In this document: one piece after another, positions 8,114 through 18,241 of the stretch
How the letters are laid out: the number at the start of each line of letters is the position of its first letter
How positions within the stretch are numbered: the first letter of the stretch is position 1
Origin: Paenibacillus baekrokdamisoli
Lineage (GTDB): Bacteria; Bacillota; Bacilli; Paenibacillales; Paenibacillaceae
Length of the DNA stretch: 64,000 bases
Reading direction: 5' to 3'
Assembly (NCBI RefSeq): GCF_003945345.1
Contig: NZ_AP019308.1
Span: 3,224,001 to 3,288,000, forward strand
Made by a program: the position numbers and the translations under genes
The notes under the pieces: model-generated
The model's database searches: none
Seen by the model: the letters and a program-made list of their open reading frames with translations, nothing else
Told to the model about the DNA's origin: nothing

Positions 8114-10051
8114 TTAAATGTGTTTAGAGTTGATTTCCCCTTGGAGCAAACTGATTAATTCCTCCACCGGCTTCGCACCGATGTCGCCTTCGCCGCGTTT
8201 GCGAACGGAGACCGTTCCAGACTGCGCTTCATTGTCACCTATTACGAGCATATAGGGCGCTTTCTCCAGCTGTGCTTCGCGAATTTTATAACCAAGCTTT
8301 TCGTTGCGCAAATCCGATTCCACACGAATGCCTGCAAGCTGCAGCTTTTCTGCAACCTCACGCGCATAACCTTCAAAGGCTGTCGACACTGGAATAATCT
8401 TCGCTTGAATCGGTGACAACCATAAAGGCAATGCTCCTGCAAAATTCTCCAGTAGGAACGCAGTCATACGTTCCATCGTGCTAATGATACCGCGGTGAAT
8501 AACAACCGGACGATGCTTCTTGCCATCATCCCCCGTGTATTCGAGTTCAAAACGTTCAGGCAGCAGGAAATCAAGCTGAGCTGTGGATAGCGTCTCTTCC
8601 TTGCCAAGCGCCGTCTTGATTTGCACATCAAGCTTCGGTCCGTAGAATGCTGCCTCGCCCTCCGCCTCGAAGAAAGGCAAGCCAAGCTCCTCTACAACCT
8701 CACGAAGCATACGCTGAGACATTTCCCACATTTCATCGTTTTGGAAATACTTCTCCGTATCCTGCGGATCCCGGTATGACAAGCGGAAGCGGTAATCCTT
8801 AATGCCAAAGTCATCATATACCTGACGAATCAGCGTCACAACGCGAGCGAACTCCTCTTTGATCTGATCCGGACGACAGAAAATATGAGCATCATTCAGA
8901 GTCATCGCCCGAACGCGGTGCAGCCCTGTTAGTGCGCCAGACATTTCATAACGATGCATGGTGCCCAGTTCCGCAATACGGATCGGCAGATCACGATAGG
9001 AGCGCATATCACTTTTGAAAACCATCATATGATGGGGACAGTTCATCGGACGAAGAACGAGCTCCTCGTTGTCCATAATCATTTTCGGGAACATGTCCTC
9101 ACTATAGTGCTCCCAGTGTCCGCTTGTTTTATAAAGCTCAACATTCGCAAGAACAGGTGTATAAACATGCTGATAGCCAAGACGTTCCTCTAGATCAACG
9201 ATATAGCGCTCCATCGTTCTGCGTAATTTAGCACCATTTGGCAGCCAAAGTGGAAGTCCTTGTCCAACCTCACGTGAAAAAGTGAACATTTTGAGCTCAC
9301 GGCCAAGCTTGCGATGATCACGTTTCTTCGCTTCCTCTAGGAAATGAAGATGCTCATCCAGCTGTGCTTTCTTCGGAAATGCTGTTCCGTAGATGCGCTG
9401 AAGCATTTTGTTTTTGGAATCCCCACGCCAATAAGCACCCGCAATGCTAAGCAGCTTGAAGGCTTTAATCTTACCTGTTGAAGGAAGATGCGGGCCGCGG
9501 CATAAGTCAAAGAATTCACCCTGGTCATAGATGGTCAGCTCTGCCTCAACGGGCAGATCACGAATAAGCTCGAGCTTGAGCGGATCATTCAGTTCCGTGA
9601 ATATCGCAATAGCTTCTTCACGGCTGACGACGCGGCGGCGAATCGGCAGATCTTCCTGTACGATCCGTTCCATTTCCTTCTCGATTTTCGTCAAATCTTC
9701 GGGTGTCAGCGATTTCTCCAAATCAATGTCATAGTAAAAACCGTCTTCGATTACTGGTCCAATACCTAGCTTAACTTCAGTTTTACCATAAAGACGTTTA
9801 ATTGCCTGCGCCATTAGATGAGCTGTACTGTGACGATATACTTCGAGACCATCAGCAGAATCAACCGTTACAATCTCTATTGATGCATCTTCTTGAAGCG
9901 GTGTATAAACATCAATAACCTTCCCGTTCCTTTTTCCTGCAATTGCATTCTTTCTTAATCCTGGGCTAATCGAGCCCGCGATTTCTTCTACGGTTGTTCC
10001 TTGGGCGTATTCACGAATTGCGCCATCAGGCAGTTTCACTTGAATTGTCAT
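8114..10051 (-). CDS. thrS: Threonyl-tRNA synthetase
   Basis: A 645-residue class II synthetase of normal length that charges tRNA-Thr. An N-terminal TGS domain (about 1-62) is followed by the editing domain ([10 protein letters not shown] with the first zinc-type His box) and the catalytic core. Core motifs include [20 protein letters not shown] (zinc Cys and substrate contacts) and [14 protein letters not shown]-terminal anticodon-binding domain ends the protein. ATG 10051 follows AGGAGG at 9 bases. Upstream is a T-box leader that matches threonine control. It follows ytxC on the same strand, as in B. subtilis. No oddities seen. Confidence 0.97.
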   Translation of the reverse strand: MTIQVKLPDGAIREYAQGTTVEEIAGSISPGLRKNAIAGKRNGKVIDVYTPLQEDASIEIVTVDSADGLEVYRHSTAHLMAQAIKRLYGKTEVKLGIGPVIEDGFYYDIDLEKSLTPEDLTKIEKEMERIVQEDLPIRRRVVSREEAIAIFTELNDPLKLELIRDLPVEAELTIYDQGEFFDLCRGPHLPSTGKIKAFKLLSIAGAYWRGDSKNKMLQRIYGTAFPKKAQLDEHLHFLEEAKKRDHRKLGRELKMFTFSREVGQGLPLWLPNGAKLRRTMERYIVDLEERLGYQHVYTPVLANVELYKTSGHWEHYSEDMFPKMIMDNEELVLRPMNCPHHMMVFKSDMRSYRDLPIRIAELGTMHRYEMSGALTGLHRVRAMTLNDAHIFCRPDQIKEEFARVVTLIRQVYDDFGIKDYRFRLSYRDPQDTEKYFQNDEMWEMSQRMLREVVEELGLPFFEAEGEAAFYGPKLDVQIKTALGKEETLSTAQLDFLLPERFELEYTGDDGKKHRPVVIHRGIISTMERMTAFLLENFAGALPLWLSPIQAKIIPVSTAFEGYAREVAEKLQLAGIRVESDLRNEKLGYKIREAQLEKAPYMLVIGDNEAQSGTVSVRKRGEGDIGAKPVEELISLLQGEINSKHI

Positions 10052-10141
10052 GGCCTTATGCCTCCTAAAAATATCCTGCGGTATGTGAGTCTTACATCCG
10101 CATTGGAATCATTTTGTACATTCTTCGGGTGTGTAGGCAAC

Positions 10142-10440
10142 AAAAAAAGCACACATCCCGTGAAGGGACGAGTGCTTGTTAGCCCCGTGGTTCCACCCTA
10201 ATTCAACCTGCACAGCTAGAACTCGTAATAAACGAATGCTGCCGGTCCTTGTGAGCGTTCTATAACGGGAACGGCCCGGTACAGCTTACAACCAGCATAC
10301 GAAATCTGGCTTCAACTGCACAGCTACAAAGGGGTATCCGTGCAACTGCAAACGTAAGGAAATTTCAGCCTGGTTTCCTCTTTCTGGAACGCGCGTGCTG
10401 CATAAACATGTCTTTGTCATTGCTTTTACTTGCCATAATT
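10142..10440 (-). promoter_or_regulatory. T-box leader of thrS
   Basis: On the minus strand the 14-base T-box core AGGGTGGAACCACGGGG lies at 10199-10183. It is followed by a terminator (AGCAC...TCCC / GGGA...GTGCT, then T7) at about 10176-10142. The upstream 230 bases fold into several imperfect stems typical of stem I to III. A candidate specifier ACC (Thr) sits at 10335-10333 in GGATACCCC. The T-box and terminator are certain by motif; the specifier position is my reading and was not folded. Uncharged tRNA-Thr should favour antitermination. Confidence 0.93.
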
Positions 10441-10477
10441 ATAATCCGTCAGCGCAAACCGGTCAAGCCCAGACATT

Positions 10478-11476
10478 TCACGGAATAACCGTACGCATAC
10501 GCATTCCCGTATCTAGATCAGAGCAAGCTGCAGATGGGATGGTTTCATCAAAATAAGAATTGCAATGTGCGCAATCGGTACAAAGCTGCACACGCTGCTC
10601 AAATATCGTCTCAAGTGTCCTCATGACGGGCAGCTCAGGCTGACGGGTATGGATAACAATCTGCTGCGGCGACACCGTAATAAGTGTGCTGACGATCATA
10701 TCCTCCATATTCATCTCTGTCTCCAGCATCTCTGCAACAATTCGATCCGTCGGTATAGCTTCTAATAGTTGAAACTGTTCATCATATAAAGCAAACTCGC
10801 TCCCGCCCTTATGCAAGACATGAACAATCGGCAGCTTGACCTCCTGCATTCGAACAAAATATTTGAGCAGCGAAATAAATTCCTGATATTGTTTGTCCAT
10901 GACATATTCTTCTACAGCGTAAGCCGCTACCTCGCGCAATTCTTCCCAATAGGAGGCAAGTCGGAAGGTTACGAAGCCATCCAGATGGATGCTTGTATGG
11001 CTGCTTATGAACTGCTTCAGCTCATCGGCCACTTTGCTCTTGCGTCGATCACGATCTATTCGCAGCATATCGCTGTCGACCCGATCTTCCTCAAGGGCAG
11101 GCACAACAGCACCATATAATAGATTCCGACAATACAGCTCGACCATCTCTACTTCCTTAGGCACCTCATAGTGAAATTGCTTACGAATGATGGCCTTCAG
11201 CAGCAGCGGCTCCATTTCAGTCATAATGTACTGTGCAAAAGCGTTTGCGGCTCTTCGGTATACCAAAGGACCATCATCAGCGAGGTGAAATTGTGGCAGA
11301 ACAGCAGAGCATTGTATGGTACCGGCTTCATAATCAGAGCTAAACGAGCAGCTATGAGATGGTATACTTGCTCCGGTATCGCTATGTAAATCAACGAATT
11401 CTTCGTTCAGACAACACTGCAGTCGATCAAGCGCTTCACTAGAAGCTGACAGTAAAGAAACGGTAAACAGTTCCAT
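10478..11476 (-). CDS. ytxC: Putative sporulation protein YtxC
   Basis: A 332-residue soluble protein resembling YtxC of Bacillus, both in sequence style (FVTFRLASYWEELREVAAYAVEEYVMDKQYQEFI) and in place, directly upstream of thrS. No catalytic motif is evident. Two C-terminal cysteine pairs (CTDCAHC, and a later C) could bind metal. The role in sporulation is known only as a label for the family; I cannot add to it. ATG 11476 is followed by MELFTVSLL, with AGGAGTGAGC just upstream. In B. subtilis dnaB-dnaI precede ytxC; here they are 39 kb away. Confidence 0.8.
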   Translation of the reverse strand: MELFTVSLLSASSEALDRLQCCLNEEFVDLHSDTGASIPSHSCSFSSDYEAGTIQCSAVLPQFHLADDGPLVYRRAANAFAQYIMTEMEPLLLKAIIRKQFHYEVPKEVEMVELYCRNLLYGAVVPALEEDRVDSDMLRIDRDRRKSKVADELKQFISSHTSIHLDGFVTFRLASYWEELREVAAYAVEEYVMDKQYQEFISLLKYFVRMQEVKLPIVHVLHKGGSEFALYDEQFQLLEAIPTDRIVAEMLETEMNMEDMIVSTLITVSPQQIVIHTRQPELPVMRTLETIFEQRVQLCTDCAHCNSYFDETIPSAACSDLDTGMRMRTVIP

Positions 11477-11696
11477 GCGCTCACTCCTAAAGGTTTCTAC
11501 AATTCATGAAAATCGTTTCTTTTTCCAACTTTGAAAGCATGCCGAGTTGTGAATTAAATCGCTTCTTTAACAGTATATGGCCTTACAAAAGTATATATAC
11601 GATGTAGGGAGTGGCGATAATGGCGGGGGATTGGAATGAAAGGTTATTCATGGTATATTGAAACTTGTACGAAGTACACCTGTTGGAGTGAACCTA

Positions 11697-12806
11697 ATGG
11701 ATTATGAGTCAATTGAATATAATCGGTACCGATGGAATCGTATGCTGCTTAATGGTTTTTGGTGTATCTTAATCATCACCATCCTATTAGAAGGCATGTA
11801 TTTAACGATAACAAAGGAACCTTTCCTTGCATTTATTACCAATTACATGTTAGAGCCAACTATTCTACAGCTGAGCCTTTTGCTTATTGCAGAAACCGCT
11901 TTCCGTGTTCTTAAAGGTAAGTATCAGGACTACATCATTATCCTCACTTCAGCTTTACTCGCTTTTATTATTGTTTATATCCATAACTCCATTAATTACC
12001 TACTCCTAGCTCTTTTCTTGCCTGTTATGGTATCCGTCTTCTACTTTCATCCTAAGAAGCTGATCTTTGCTCTGTGTAATACGATGATTTCCCTGTATGT
12101 CATGTATTGGACCAATGATTGGATGAACGAGGATATTACATTAGTTGGACTGTCTACAATCACAGTCATGTTCCTTTCTTTTTCATTAATTGCTTGGGGG
12201 ATTTTAAGACGCGGCCGGGAATTGATGATTTACTTGAAATCCTATTATGAATCCAATCAACAGCTGCTGGTAAAAACAGTCTGGATGGACAAGCTGACCA
12301 AGACCGATGCTCTCACTGATTTGTACAACCATATGACATTCCATGAATATTTTGAAGAATTAATTAAACAGCATGAAGATAATGACCTTCCTCTGCAACT
12401 GGCTATTTTCGATATTGATAACTTCAAGAAGGTGAACGATTTGTTCGGTCATCGTGCAGGCGATGCGGTGCTGCAGCGTGTATCGGAGCTCATACGAAGT
12501 AAAGTAAGTGCGCATGACTTTGTTGCTCGATATGGGGGAGAAGAATTCGCCATTCTGTTCACTGAGAAAGCCAAGCTAGAAGCATTCAACTTGGTCGAGC
12601 AGATTCGGTTGGAGGTTTCACAAGCCCCCCATGAGCTTCAACAAGGTAGACCCGTAACCGTTAGCGTCGGTTTCGCCGAATATGAGTCCGGTGAAGGAAA
12701 AGAACATTTCTTCAACCGAGCCGATCAGGCGCTTTACAAGGCTAAGAATATGGGTAAGAATCAAACGGTTATCGCCTCAGGTACCCTAGAAAGCCAGTTG
12801 GCCTAG
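11697..12806 (+). CDS. Membrane-bound diguanylate cyclase (GGDEF domain)
   Basis: A 369-residue protein with about six membrane segments in residues 15-180 and a GGDEF domain at about 205-365. The active-site loop reads RYGGEEFAILF and the metal/substrate region reads FDIDNFKKVNDLFGHRAGD. It should make cyclic di-GMP from GTP. I see no RxxD inhibitory site directly before the loop. The long frame opens at TTG 11658, but GGAG eight bases before ATG 11697 decides the start. A 13-codon frame at 11620-11661 with its own GGGAG site lies just upstream and may be a leader peptide or chance. It is monocistronic with a strong terminator. Confidence 0.9.
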   Translation: MDYESIEYNRYRWNRMLLNGFWCILIITILLEGMYLTITKEPFLAFITNYMLEPTILQLSLLLIAETAFRVLKGKYQDYIIILTSALLAFIIVYIHNSINYLLLALFLPVMVSVFYFHPKKLIFALCNTMISLYVMYWTNDWMNEDITLVGLSTITVMFLSFSLIAWGILRRGRELMIYLKSYYESNQQLLVKTVWMDKLTKTDALTDLYNHMTFHEYFEELIKQHEDNDLPLQLAIFDIDNFKKVNDLFGHRAGDAVLQRVSELIRSKVSAHDFVARYGGEEFAILFTEKAKLEAFNLVEQIRLEVSQAPHELQQGRPVTVSVGFAEYESGEGKEHFFNRADQALYKAKNMGKNQTVIASGTLESQLA

Positions 12807-12820
12807 TGTTGAAATGACTG

Positions 12821-12878
12821 AAAAGGAGCTCTTCCCAGTAGGAATGACAACGTCATTCACTGGAGAGAGCTCCTTTTT
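12821..12878 (+). terminator. Terminator of the diguanylate cyclase gene
   Basis: Arms AAAGGAGCTCT and GAGAGCTCCTTT close a long, branched hairpin (inner AATGAC/GTCATT pair), followed by T5. Confidence 0.88.
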
Positions 12879-12896
12879 AATTATTACTACAAAATA

Positions 12897-13086
12897 AGTG
12901 CTTGATAAATGCGAAGCATTGTACATAGAAGCCCGCTGCGCGGACGGATCATTCTTACGATCGCTGTTGTCTCCCTATTTCTTGATTCTATCCCTTAGAG
13001 GTAGAAATTCGGAGACAAAGGCGACCACTATCGCTTCTTCAGAACGATTCCGTCCGCTTCGCTTTTGTTTTGTGTTGGCAAGCACT
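12897..13086 (+). repeat. Intergenic palindromic element, copy A (TCTCC variant)
   Basis: A ~190 bp element bounded by the inverted ends AGTGCTTG and CAAGCACT. Its core (12940-13058) has an outer stem GCGGACGGA / TCCGTCCGC and the conserved boxes CGCTGTTG and CAAAGGCGA. An inner stem TCTCC...ATTTC / GAAAT...GGAGA and a small apical hairpin complete it. It is over 90 percent identical by eye to copies at 43.9 and 61.4 kb in the core. It lies between the diguanylate cyclase terminator and mqnC. No transposase or long coding frame is inside. This accounts for most of the 12.88-13.10 kb gap. Confidence 0.8.
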
Positions 13087-13095
13087 GCAATAACG

Positions 13096-13148
13096 ACAAA
13101 GAACGCTTATCCGTACTAATCCCTCCTGGATTAATTTAGATAAGCGTT
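13096..13148 (-). terminator. Hairpin, probable terminator of mqnC
   Basis: AACGCTTATC (13102-13111) and GATAAGCGTT (13139-13148) are perfect ten-base arms with a further pairing TAATCC/GGATTA inside. The T-run on the minus strand is weak (CTTTG), so efficiency is uncertain. Confidence 0.55.
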
Positions 13149-13162
13149 TGACTCTAGCTTAG

Positions 13163-14299
13163 TTAGTTCTGCATCACAAAGTCGTGAAGAGCACCTTCGG
13201 TCTCATTATACATTTTAAGAATATCGTATCTTGTGTTGCGCTGTGCTGGTATCTTACCGCACTCCCGAATCAATCGAAGGATCGACTCAATGTTTACCTT
13301 ATGCGTAGTTCCCGCTGCCGACACAACATTCTCCTCGATCATCGTGCTGCCGAAGTCATTACAGCCATAGAAGAGTGACTGCTTACCAACCTCAGGCCCC
13401 ATCGTAACCCAAGAAGATTGGAAATTATCAATATTATCAAGCGTGATACGGCTAATAGCCAGCGTCTTGAGGTATTCCTCTGGCGTTGCCTTCTCACGTT
13501 TCATGTTCGTATTGTCAGGCTGGAATGTCCATGGAATGAAAGCAAGGAAGCCCTTAGAGTCATAACCATTAGCTATACATTCATCCTGCGCATCACGGAC
13601 ACGCAGCAAATGAAGCGCACGCTCCTCCATCTCTTCACCGAACCCAATGACCATCGTTGCCGTCGTATTCATACCGACACGATGTGCAGCCTTCATGACA
13701 TCCATCCAGTCTGTCCATGAACCCTTAAGACGGCTGATCTTACGTCTTGTGCGGTCATCGAGTATTTCGCCGCCACCGCCTGGCAGAGAGTCAAGACCTG
13801 CTTGATTGAGCTGACGAACGACCTCTTCCATCGATAGACCTCCAGAGATAGCATGCATCTTGTGGATTTCAGCAGGAGAGAAGGAATGCATGGTAATCGC
13901 AGGAAAATGAATTTTTATTTTGCGAAGTAGGTCCAGATAATACGTGAAAGGCAAGTCAGGATTGACTCCCCCCTGCATCAGAATCTCTGTGCCTCCTACA
14001 TCCATTGTTTCTTGAATTTTGCTTAATATCGTTTCATCTGGCAGAACGTATCCTTCCTTTGAACCGGGAGGACGATAGAAAGCACAAAAACGGCAATAAA
14101 CATCGCAAACATTCGTATAGTTAATATTACGCCCAACAACAAAAGTAGTAATCGGGTCAGGATGCTTGCGCAGCATGAGCTGGTTGGCCACATGGCCCAT
14201 CTTCTCAATCTCATCTGATTCAAACAACGTCACACAATCTTCCAGTCCAATACGTTCTCCTAGAAGCGCCTTATCTAAAATTCGATCTATTTGCTGCAT
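13163..14299 (-). CDS. mqnC: Cyclic dehypoxanthine futalosine synthase (menaquinone pathway)
   Basis: A 378-residue radical SAM enzyme. The iron-sulfur motif CDVYCRFC lies near residue 66, after the typical NINYTNVC. Other family marks are LMQGGVNPDLPF, MHSFSPAEI, DSLPGGGGEIL and the C-terminal NTRYDILKMYN. MqnC cyclises dehypoxanthine futalosine in the alternative route from chorismate to menaquinone. The other mqn genes are not in the window. The paralogue MqnE and FO synthase CofG/H share the fold, but the GGGGEIL segment and the C-terminus fit MqnC best. It is a single minus-strand gene. Confidence 0.88.
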   Translation of the reverse strand: MQQIDRILDKALLGERIGLEDCVTLFESDEIEKMGHVANQLMLRKHPDPITTFVVGRNINYTNVCDVYCRFCAFYRPPGSKEGYVLPDETILSKIQETMDVGGTEILMQGGVNPDLPFTYYLDLLRKIKIHFPAITMHSFSPAEIHKMHAISGGLSMEEVVRQLNQAGLDSLPGGGGEILDDRTRRKISRLKGSWTDWMDVMKAAHRVGMNTTATMVIGFGEEMEERALHLLRVRDAQDECIANGYDSKGFLAFIPWTFQPDNTNMKREKATPEEYLKTLAISRITLDNIDNFQSSWVTMGPEVGKQSLFYGCNDFGSTMIEENVVSAAGTTHKVNIESILRLIRECGKIPAQRNTRYDILKMYNETEGALHDFVMQN

Positions 14300-14421
14300 C
14301 TGGGAAGACCTCCATTCTCTCTCACATTTCCGTTCCTATATTAGGCTCCATCTTCAATACTAACATAAATAAAGCAGCTGCGTCACCCGCAGGATCAACG
14401 AGTAAATGCCAGCCAAAAGGC

Positions 14422-14456
14422 GAAAAACGCGGCTAGTCCGCTTGGACTGCCGCGTA
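14422..14456 (-). terminator. Terminator of the metA-metI-metC operon
   Basis: On the minus strand ACGCGGC and AGTCC pair with GGACT and GCCGCGT around a short loop, followed by T5. It lies 18 bases after the metC stop. Confidence 0.88.
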
Positions 14457-14473
14457 TCGCTTTATATCGCTTC

Positions 14474-15652
14474 TTAACCGTTCAAGGCTTGCTCTAGATC
14501 TGCGATCAAATCATCAATATCCTCGAGTCCGACAGAATAACGGACTAGACCATCGGTGATCCCACGTTCAAGTCGAACCTCCCTTGGCATTGCCGCATGG
14601 GACATCATCGCAGGATAAGAGAGAATGCTCTCAACCGCACCTAGACTCACGGCAACCAGAGGCAGCTTCACACGGCTAAGAACCGCTTTGGCCCTGTCGC
14701 CATCCCCTACATCGAAGGAGACAACAGCTCCATAGCCTTGGGATTGCTTCTCATGAATTTCGCGACGCGGATGGTTTGGCAAGCCAGGATAGAACACCTG
14801 AACGACGTCTGTGCGCTGAGCAAGCCAATCTGCCAGCTTCCGTGCGCTGCGTTCACTATGCTCCATTCTCGCTTGCAAGGTCTTCATTCCACGTATAAGA
14901 AGCCAGGATTCCTGCGCACCCAGAACCGTGCCAAGACCATTCTGAAGCTGCTTCAATTTACGGCCGAGACTTTCTGTCGCTACAACTGCAAGCCCAGCTA
15001 GAACGTCACTGTGACCACCTAGAAACTTCGTCGCACTATGCAGCACAATGTCGACACCAAGCTCAATAGGACGTTGATGGTATGGTGTCATAAACGTATT
15101 ATCGAGCATCGTGATCAAATCAAGTGACTTGGCCCATTCAGCGACTTCCCCGATATCCGTGATCTTGAGAGTCGGATTAGAAGGTGTTTCCATGAACACC
15201 GCCTTCGTATTGGACTGAAGCGCTGCTTTGACAGCTTCAAAATCTGTCATATCTACGAAGGTGGATTCGATGCCTAATCGGTTCAAAACCGTTGTCAGCA
15301 AGCGATACGTTCCACCATATACATCCTCGGTTACGATAACATGATCACCAGAGGAAAGCAGGAGAAACGTTGTGGATATAGCTGCCATCCCGGATGCGAA
15401 TGCGAAGCCTCGGGCACCGCCTTCAAGCAGCGTAATATAATCCTCCAGCGCCTGTCTTGTCGGGTTACCTGAACGGCTGTAATCGTAGTCTGGTGGATTA
15501 AAGATATCGTGATGATGAAAGGTGGAGGCTTGATAAATCGGCACACTCGATGCACCAGTATGCTCATCAATCTCTGCGCCGAAATGAATCAGCTTCGTCG
15601 CGAATTTTTTATCCAGCTTCTCCGCTGATTTCCCTTGTTCTTGCTCTGCCAT
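14474..15652 (-). CDS. metC: Cystathionine beta-lyase (PLP-dependent)
   Basis: A 392-residue Cys/Met-metabolism PLP enzyme. The PLP-lysine motif HSATKFLGGHSDVLAG is near residue 200, with DNTFMTPYHQRP before it and the phosphate-binding SGMAAISTTFL near residue 90. It should split cystathionine to homocysteine, pyruvate and ammonia. It follows metI by only 6 bases and shares about half its sequence. The two paralogues are assigned by order (metI then metC, as in B. subtilis). Which one is synthase and which lyase cannot be proved from motifs. The S-box 2 kb upstream controls the operon. Confidence 0.85.
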   Translation of the reverse strand: MAEQEQGKSAEKLDKKFATKLIHFGAEIDEHTGASSVPIYQASTFHHHDIFNPPDYDYSRSGNPTRQALEDYITLLEGGARGFAFASGMAAISTTFLLLSSGDHVIVTEDVYGGTYRLLTTVLNRLGIESTFVDMTDFEAVKAALQSNTKAVFMETPSNPTLKITDIGEVAEWAKSLDLITMLDNTFMTPYHQRPIELGVDIVLHSATKFLGGHSDVLAGLAVVATESLGRKLKQLQNGLGTVLGAQESWLLIRGMKTLQARMEHSERSARKLADWLAQRTDVVQVFYPGLPNHPRREIHEKQSQGYGAVVSFDVGDGDRAKAVLSRVKLPLVAVSLGAVESILSYPAMMSHAAMPREVRLERGITDGLVRYSVGLEDIDDLIADLEQALNG

Positions 15653-15658
15653 AGTTGC

Positions 15659-16819
15659 TTATGCCTCCTGTCTTTCACGTTTGGCTGCTGCTAGCGCTTG
15701 GTCCAAATCTGCGATAATATCGTCGGCATGCTCGATTCCAACCGAGAAGCGCAGCAGTTTATCGTCTACACCGATCTGACGGCGAATTTCTTCTGGAATA
15801 TCCGCATGTGTCTGCACAGATGGATAAGTCATTAACGACTCAACGCCGCCCAGACTTTCTGCGAATGCAATGAGTTTAATATGGCGAAGGACCGGCTCTA
15901 TATAGCCTGCGTCCTTCAAGCGGAAGGAGAAAATACCAGTATTGCCGGATGACTGCCTGTTCTGAACATCATGCCCTGGGTGATGCGGAAGTGCAGGGTA
16001 ATAAACCTCTTCAACCAGCTCATGCTCCAAAAGCCAGCTCGCAACACGCGTTGCATTCTCCTGATGACGCTCCATTCGCAGGGCTAGCGTCTTCATCCCG
16101 CGCATAAGCAGCCAGGAGTCCTGAGCACCCAGTACCGCACCAATGGAGTTATGAAGGAAAGCCATTTGCTCCGACAATTCCTTACCCTTGGTTACGATCA
16201 GACCAGCAAGCACATCGTTATGACCACCGAGATATTTGGTAGCACTATGAATGATAATGTCCGCTCCAAGCTCTATTGGACGTTGGAAGAAAGGCGTCAG
16301 AAGCGTGTTGTCCACGATTGTAAGCATACCCTTCGATTTAGCCCAAGCGCATACTCGCTCGATGTCAGTAATCATCATTAGTGGATTAGTTGGCGTCTCG
16401 ATAAGAACGGCTTTGGTATTAGGCGTATACAACGTAGACATCGCATCCAGATCATTCGTATCCACATAAGAAGCCGTTACACCGAATCGGCTCATAATCC
16501 GTTCTAATAGCCGATACGTTCCCCCGTACAAATCAAGCGATACAAGCAGATGATCTCCTTGACTGAATAAGGCAAATATGGTTTGAAGGGCAGCCATACC
16601 GCTGCTGCATGCGAAGCCTGCATCGCCGGATTCCAATTGAGCTGCAGCCTCTTCAAGCACTTTACGTGTAGGACTTTTTGACCTCGCGTAATCGAACCCT
16701 GTGCTCTCACCAAGACGCGGATGACGGAAAGCTGTAGCATTATAGATGGGAAAGCTGACAGCTCCGGTCACAGGTTCTTGAATCGATCCAATTTGCGCTA
16801 AGCGGCTTTCAATTTTCAT
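15659..16819 (-). CDS. metI: Cystathionine gamma-synthase / O-acylhomoserine thiol-lyase (PLP-dependent)
   Basis: A 386-residue Cys/Met-metabolism PLP enzyme. The PLP-lysine box is HSATKYLGGHNDVLAG near residue 197 and the phosphate loop is SGMAALQTIF. It begins MKIESRLAQIG and is the middle gene of metA-metI-metC. It should join O-acetylhomoserine (made by MetA) with cysteine to give cystathionine, or with sulfide to give homocysteine. Arg-rich C-terminus AAAKRERQEA. It lies 36 bases after metA. The substrate is inferred from operon context. Confidence 0.85.
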   Translation of the reverse strand: MKIESRLAQIGSIQEPVTGAVSFPIYNATAFRHPRLGESTGFDYARSKSPTRKVLEEAAAQLESGDAGFACSSGMAALQTIFALFSQGDHLLVSLDLYGGTYRLLERIMSRFGVTASYVDTNDLDAMSTLYTPNTKAVLIETPTNPLMMITDIERVCAWAKSKGMLTIVDNTLLTPFFQRPIELGADIIIHSATKYLGGHNDVLAGLIVTKGKELSEQMAFLHNSIGAVLGAQDSWLLMRGMKTLALRMERHQENATRVASWLLEHELVEEVYYPALPHHPGHDVQNRQSSGNTGIFSFRLKDAGYIEPVLRHIKLIAFAESLGGVESLMTYPSVQTHADIPEEIRRQIGVDDKLLRFSVGIEHADDIIADLDQALAAAKRERQEA

Positions 16820-16855
16820 CGTTGTATGAGCTCCTTTAAGATTAATTAATAGCCA

Positions 16856-17773
16856 TTAAATCCCAGCGCCTAGGTCGAAAGGAGTCTGCTGATACACATA
16901 ATAGTTCAGCCAGTTCGAGAACAACAGATTCGCATGTGCGCGCCAGCTCGATAGCGGCGCCTGCTCGGGATCATCATTAGGAAAATAATTCTTCGGTACG
17001 TTAATTTGCAGTCCTTTGGCCAGATCGCGATCATATTCATACTTGAGCGTAAGCGGATCATATTCGGCATGTCCGGTTACGAAGATCTGTCTGCCGTCCT
17101 TGGATGCAGCAATATAGATACCAGCATCCGGTGATGTAGACAGAATTTCAAGTCCTGACGCCTGCTCGATATCCTCCAGTCGCACTTCCGTATGACGGGA
17201 TTGCGGTACGAAGAACTGTTCATCGAATCCGCGCATCAACGGAACGTTGCGTTTCTCAACCGTGTGCGGGAATACTCCGAATATTTTCTCAGAAAGATCA
17301 TATTTAGGGACACCGAAATGGTGGAATAATCCAGCTTGTGCACCCCAACAAATATGAAAAGTTGAAGTCACGCGGCGCCTGCTCCAATCCATGATTTCCT
17401 TCAGCTCTTCCCAATAAGCTACATCTTCAAACGGCATTTGTTCGACAGGAGCCCCTGTTATGATTAAGCCATCATAATATTCATCAGCAATATCTTCGAA
17501 TGTTTTATAGAAGCTCTCCAGATGCTCGGAGGACGTATTCTTCGACGTATACGTCTTCATATGAAGGAGAACAGCCTCTAACTGCAAAGGCGTGTTACCA
17601 ATCAGCCTAAGCAATTGGGTCTCGGTCGTTTCCTTAGTGGGCATCAAATTCAGAATTGCAATACGCAGCGGCCTTATGTCCTGATGGTACGCTACACTTT
17701 CATCCATAACAAAAATGTTCTCGCCCGACAAAATGTCTTTTGCTGGCAAATGATCCGGTACTTTAATTGGCAT
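16856..17773 (-). CDS. metA: Homoserine O-acyltransferase, MetA family
   Basis: A 305-residue enzyme of the glutamine-amidotransferase-like fold. It carries the nucleophile Cys in [17 protein letters not shown], the base in [17 protein letters not shown], and the His in SRHTEVR and GHAEYDP. It activates homoserine for methionine synthesis; Bacillus members use acetyl-CoA. The frame opens at GTG 17782, but GAGGAG eight bases before ATG 17773 and the family N-terminus [11 protein letters not shown] fix the start. It is the first gene of the operon, directly behind the S-box riboswitch. Confidence 0.93.
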   Translation of the reverse strand: MPIKVPDHLPAKDILSGENIFVMDESVAYHQDIRPLRIAILNLMPTKETTETQLLRLIGNTPLQLEAVLLHMKTYTSKNTSSEHLESFYKTFEDIADEYYDGLIITGAPVEQMPFEDVAYWEELKEIMDWSRRRVTSTFHICWGAQAGLFHHFGVPKYDLSEKIFGVFPHTVEKRNVPLMRGFDEQFFVPQSRHTEVRLEDIEQASGLEILSTSPDAGIYIAASKDGRQIFVTGHAEYDPLTLKYEYDRDLAKGLQINVPKNYFPNDDPEQAPLSSWRAHANLLFSNWLNYYVYQQTPFDLGAGI

Positions 17774-17835
17774 TTCCATCACTCCTCAGTGGTGCGGCCA
17801 TTCAACGTTACTTTTCTTGGAGGTTCAGGCAACGA

Positions 17836-18003
17836 AAATAGCCCCCTCTCTGTCGTCAGAGAGGGAGCACAAATTTATCGTTCATGCGCCTCTCATCTCT
17901 CAGAAACATTGAATCGTTTCCGCAAGAATTAGCACCGTGCGTGTTAACGCCGGTTGCCGGGCTTCATCGGGCTAGTCCCTCCGCCTGCTCTTGATAAGAA
18001 AGC
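17836..18003 (-). promoter_or_regulatory. SAM-I (S-box) riboswitch with terminator, before metA
   Basis: On the minus strand the aptamer runs from CTTATCAAGAG through GGCGGAGGGACTAGCCC, GATGAAGCCCGGCAACC and GGTGCTAATTC to GATGAGAG (18003 to about 17889). These are the classic S-box blocks. A terminator follows: GCTCCCTCTCTG / CAGAGAGGGGGC, then TATTTT (about 17868-17836). S-adenosylmethionine should stop transcription of metA-metI-metC. Confidence 0.96.
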
Positions 18004-18166
18004 TTGCTATTTGGTTACTTACTATTTCTTGATCTCACTTTAAATCATTCCTTAATTCAAGTCAAGTTGAATCCTTCTACATGGCGGCCAATAAGCCTCA
18101 AGCCTATCCGCACCGCCGAATCGAAATAGCATATCATATAAGGTGGCACAGCCATCTAGTTTCTTC

Positions 18167-18196
18167 TTGAATGGAAAGACATTGTCGGAGTATACT
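18167..18196 (+). promoter_or_regulatory. Candidate corA promoter
   Basis: TTGAAT (18167-18172) and TATACT (18191-18196) are 18 bases apart, placing the start near 18203. The transcript would then carry a ~270-base leader before corA. Confidence 0.5.
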
Positions 18197-18241
18197 AGAC
18201 AAGGATTATACGAATCCTAAAATTGCTGTTCATTTGAAACT

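Noticed and set aside
11620..11661. 13-codon leader peptide before the diguanylate cyclase
   Set aside because: It has a GGGAG site, but no terminator or conserved structure follows; likely chance.
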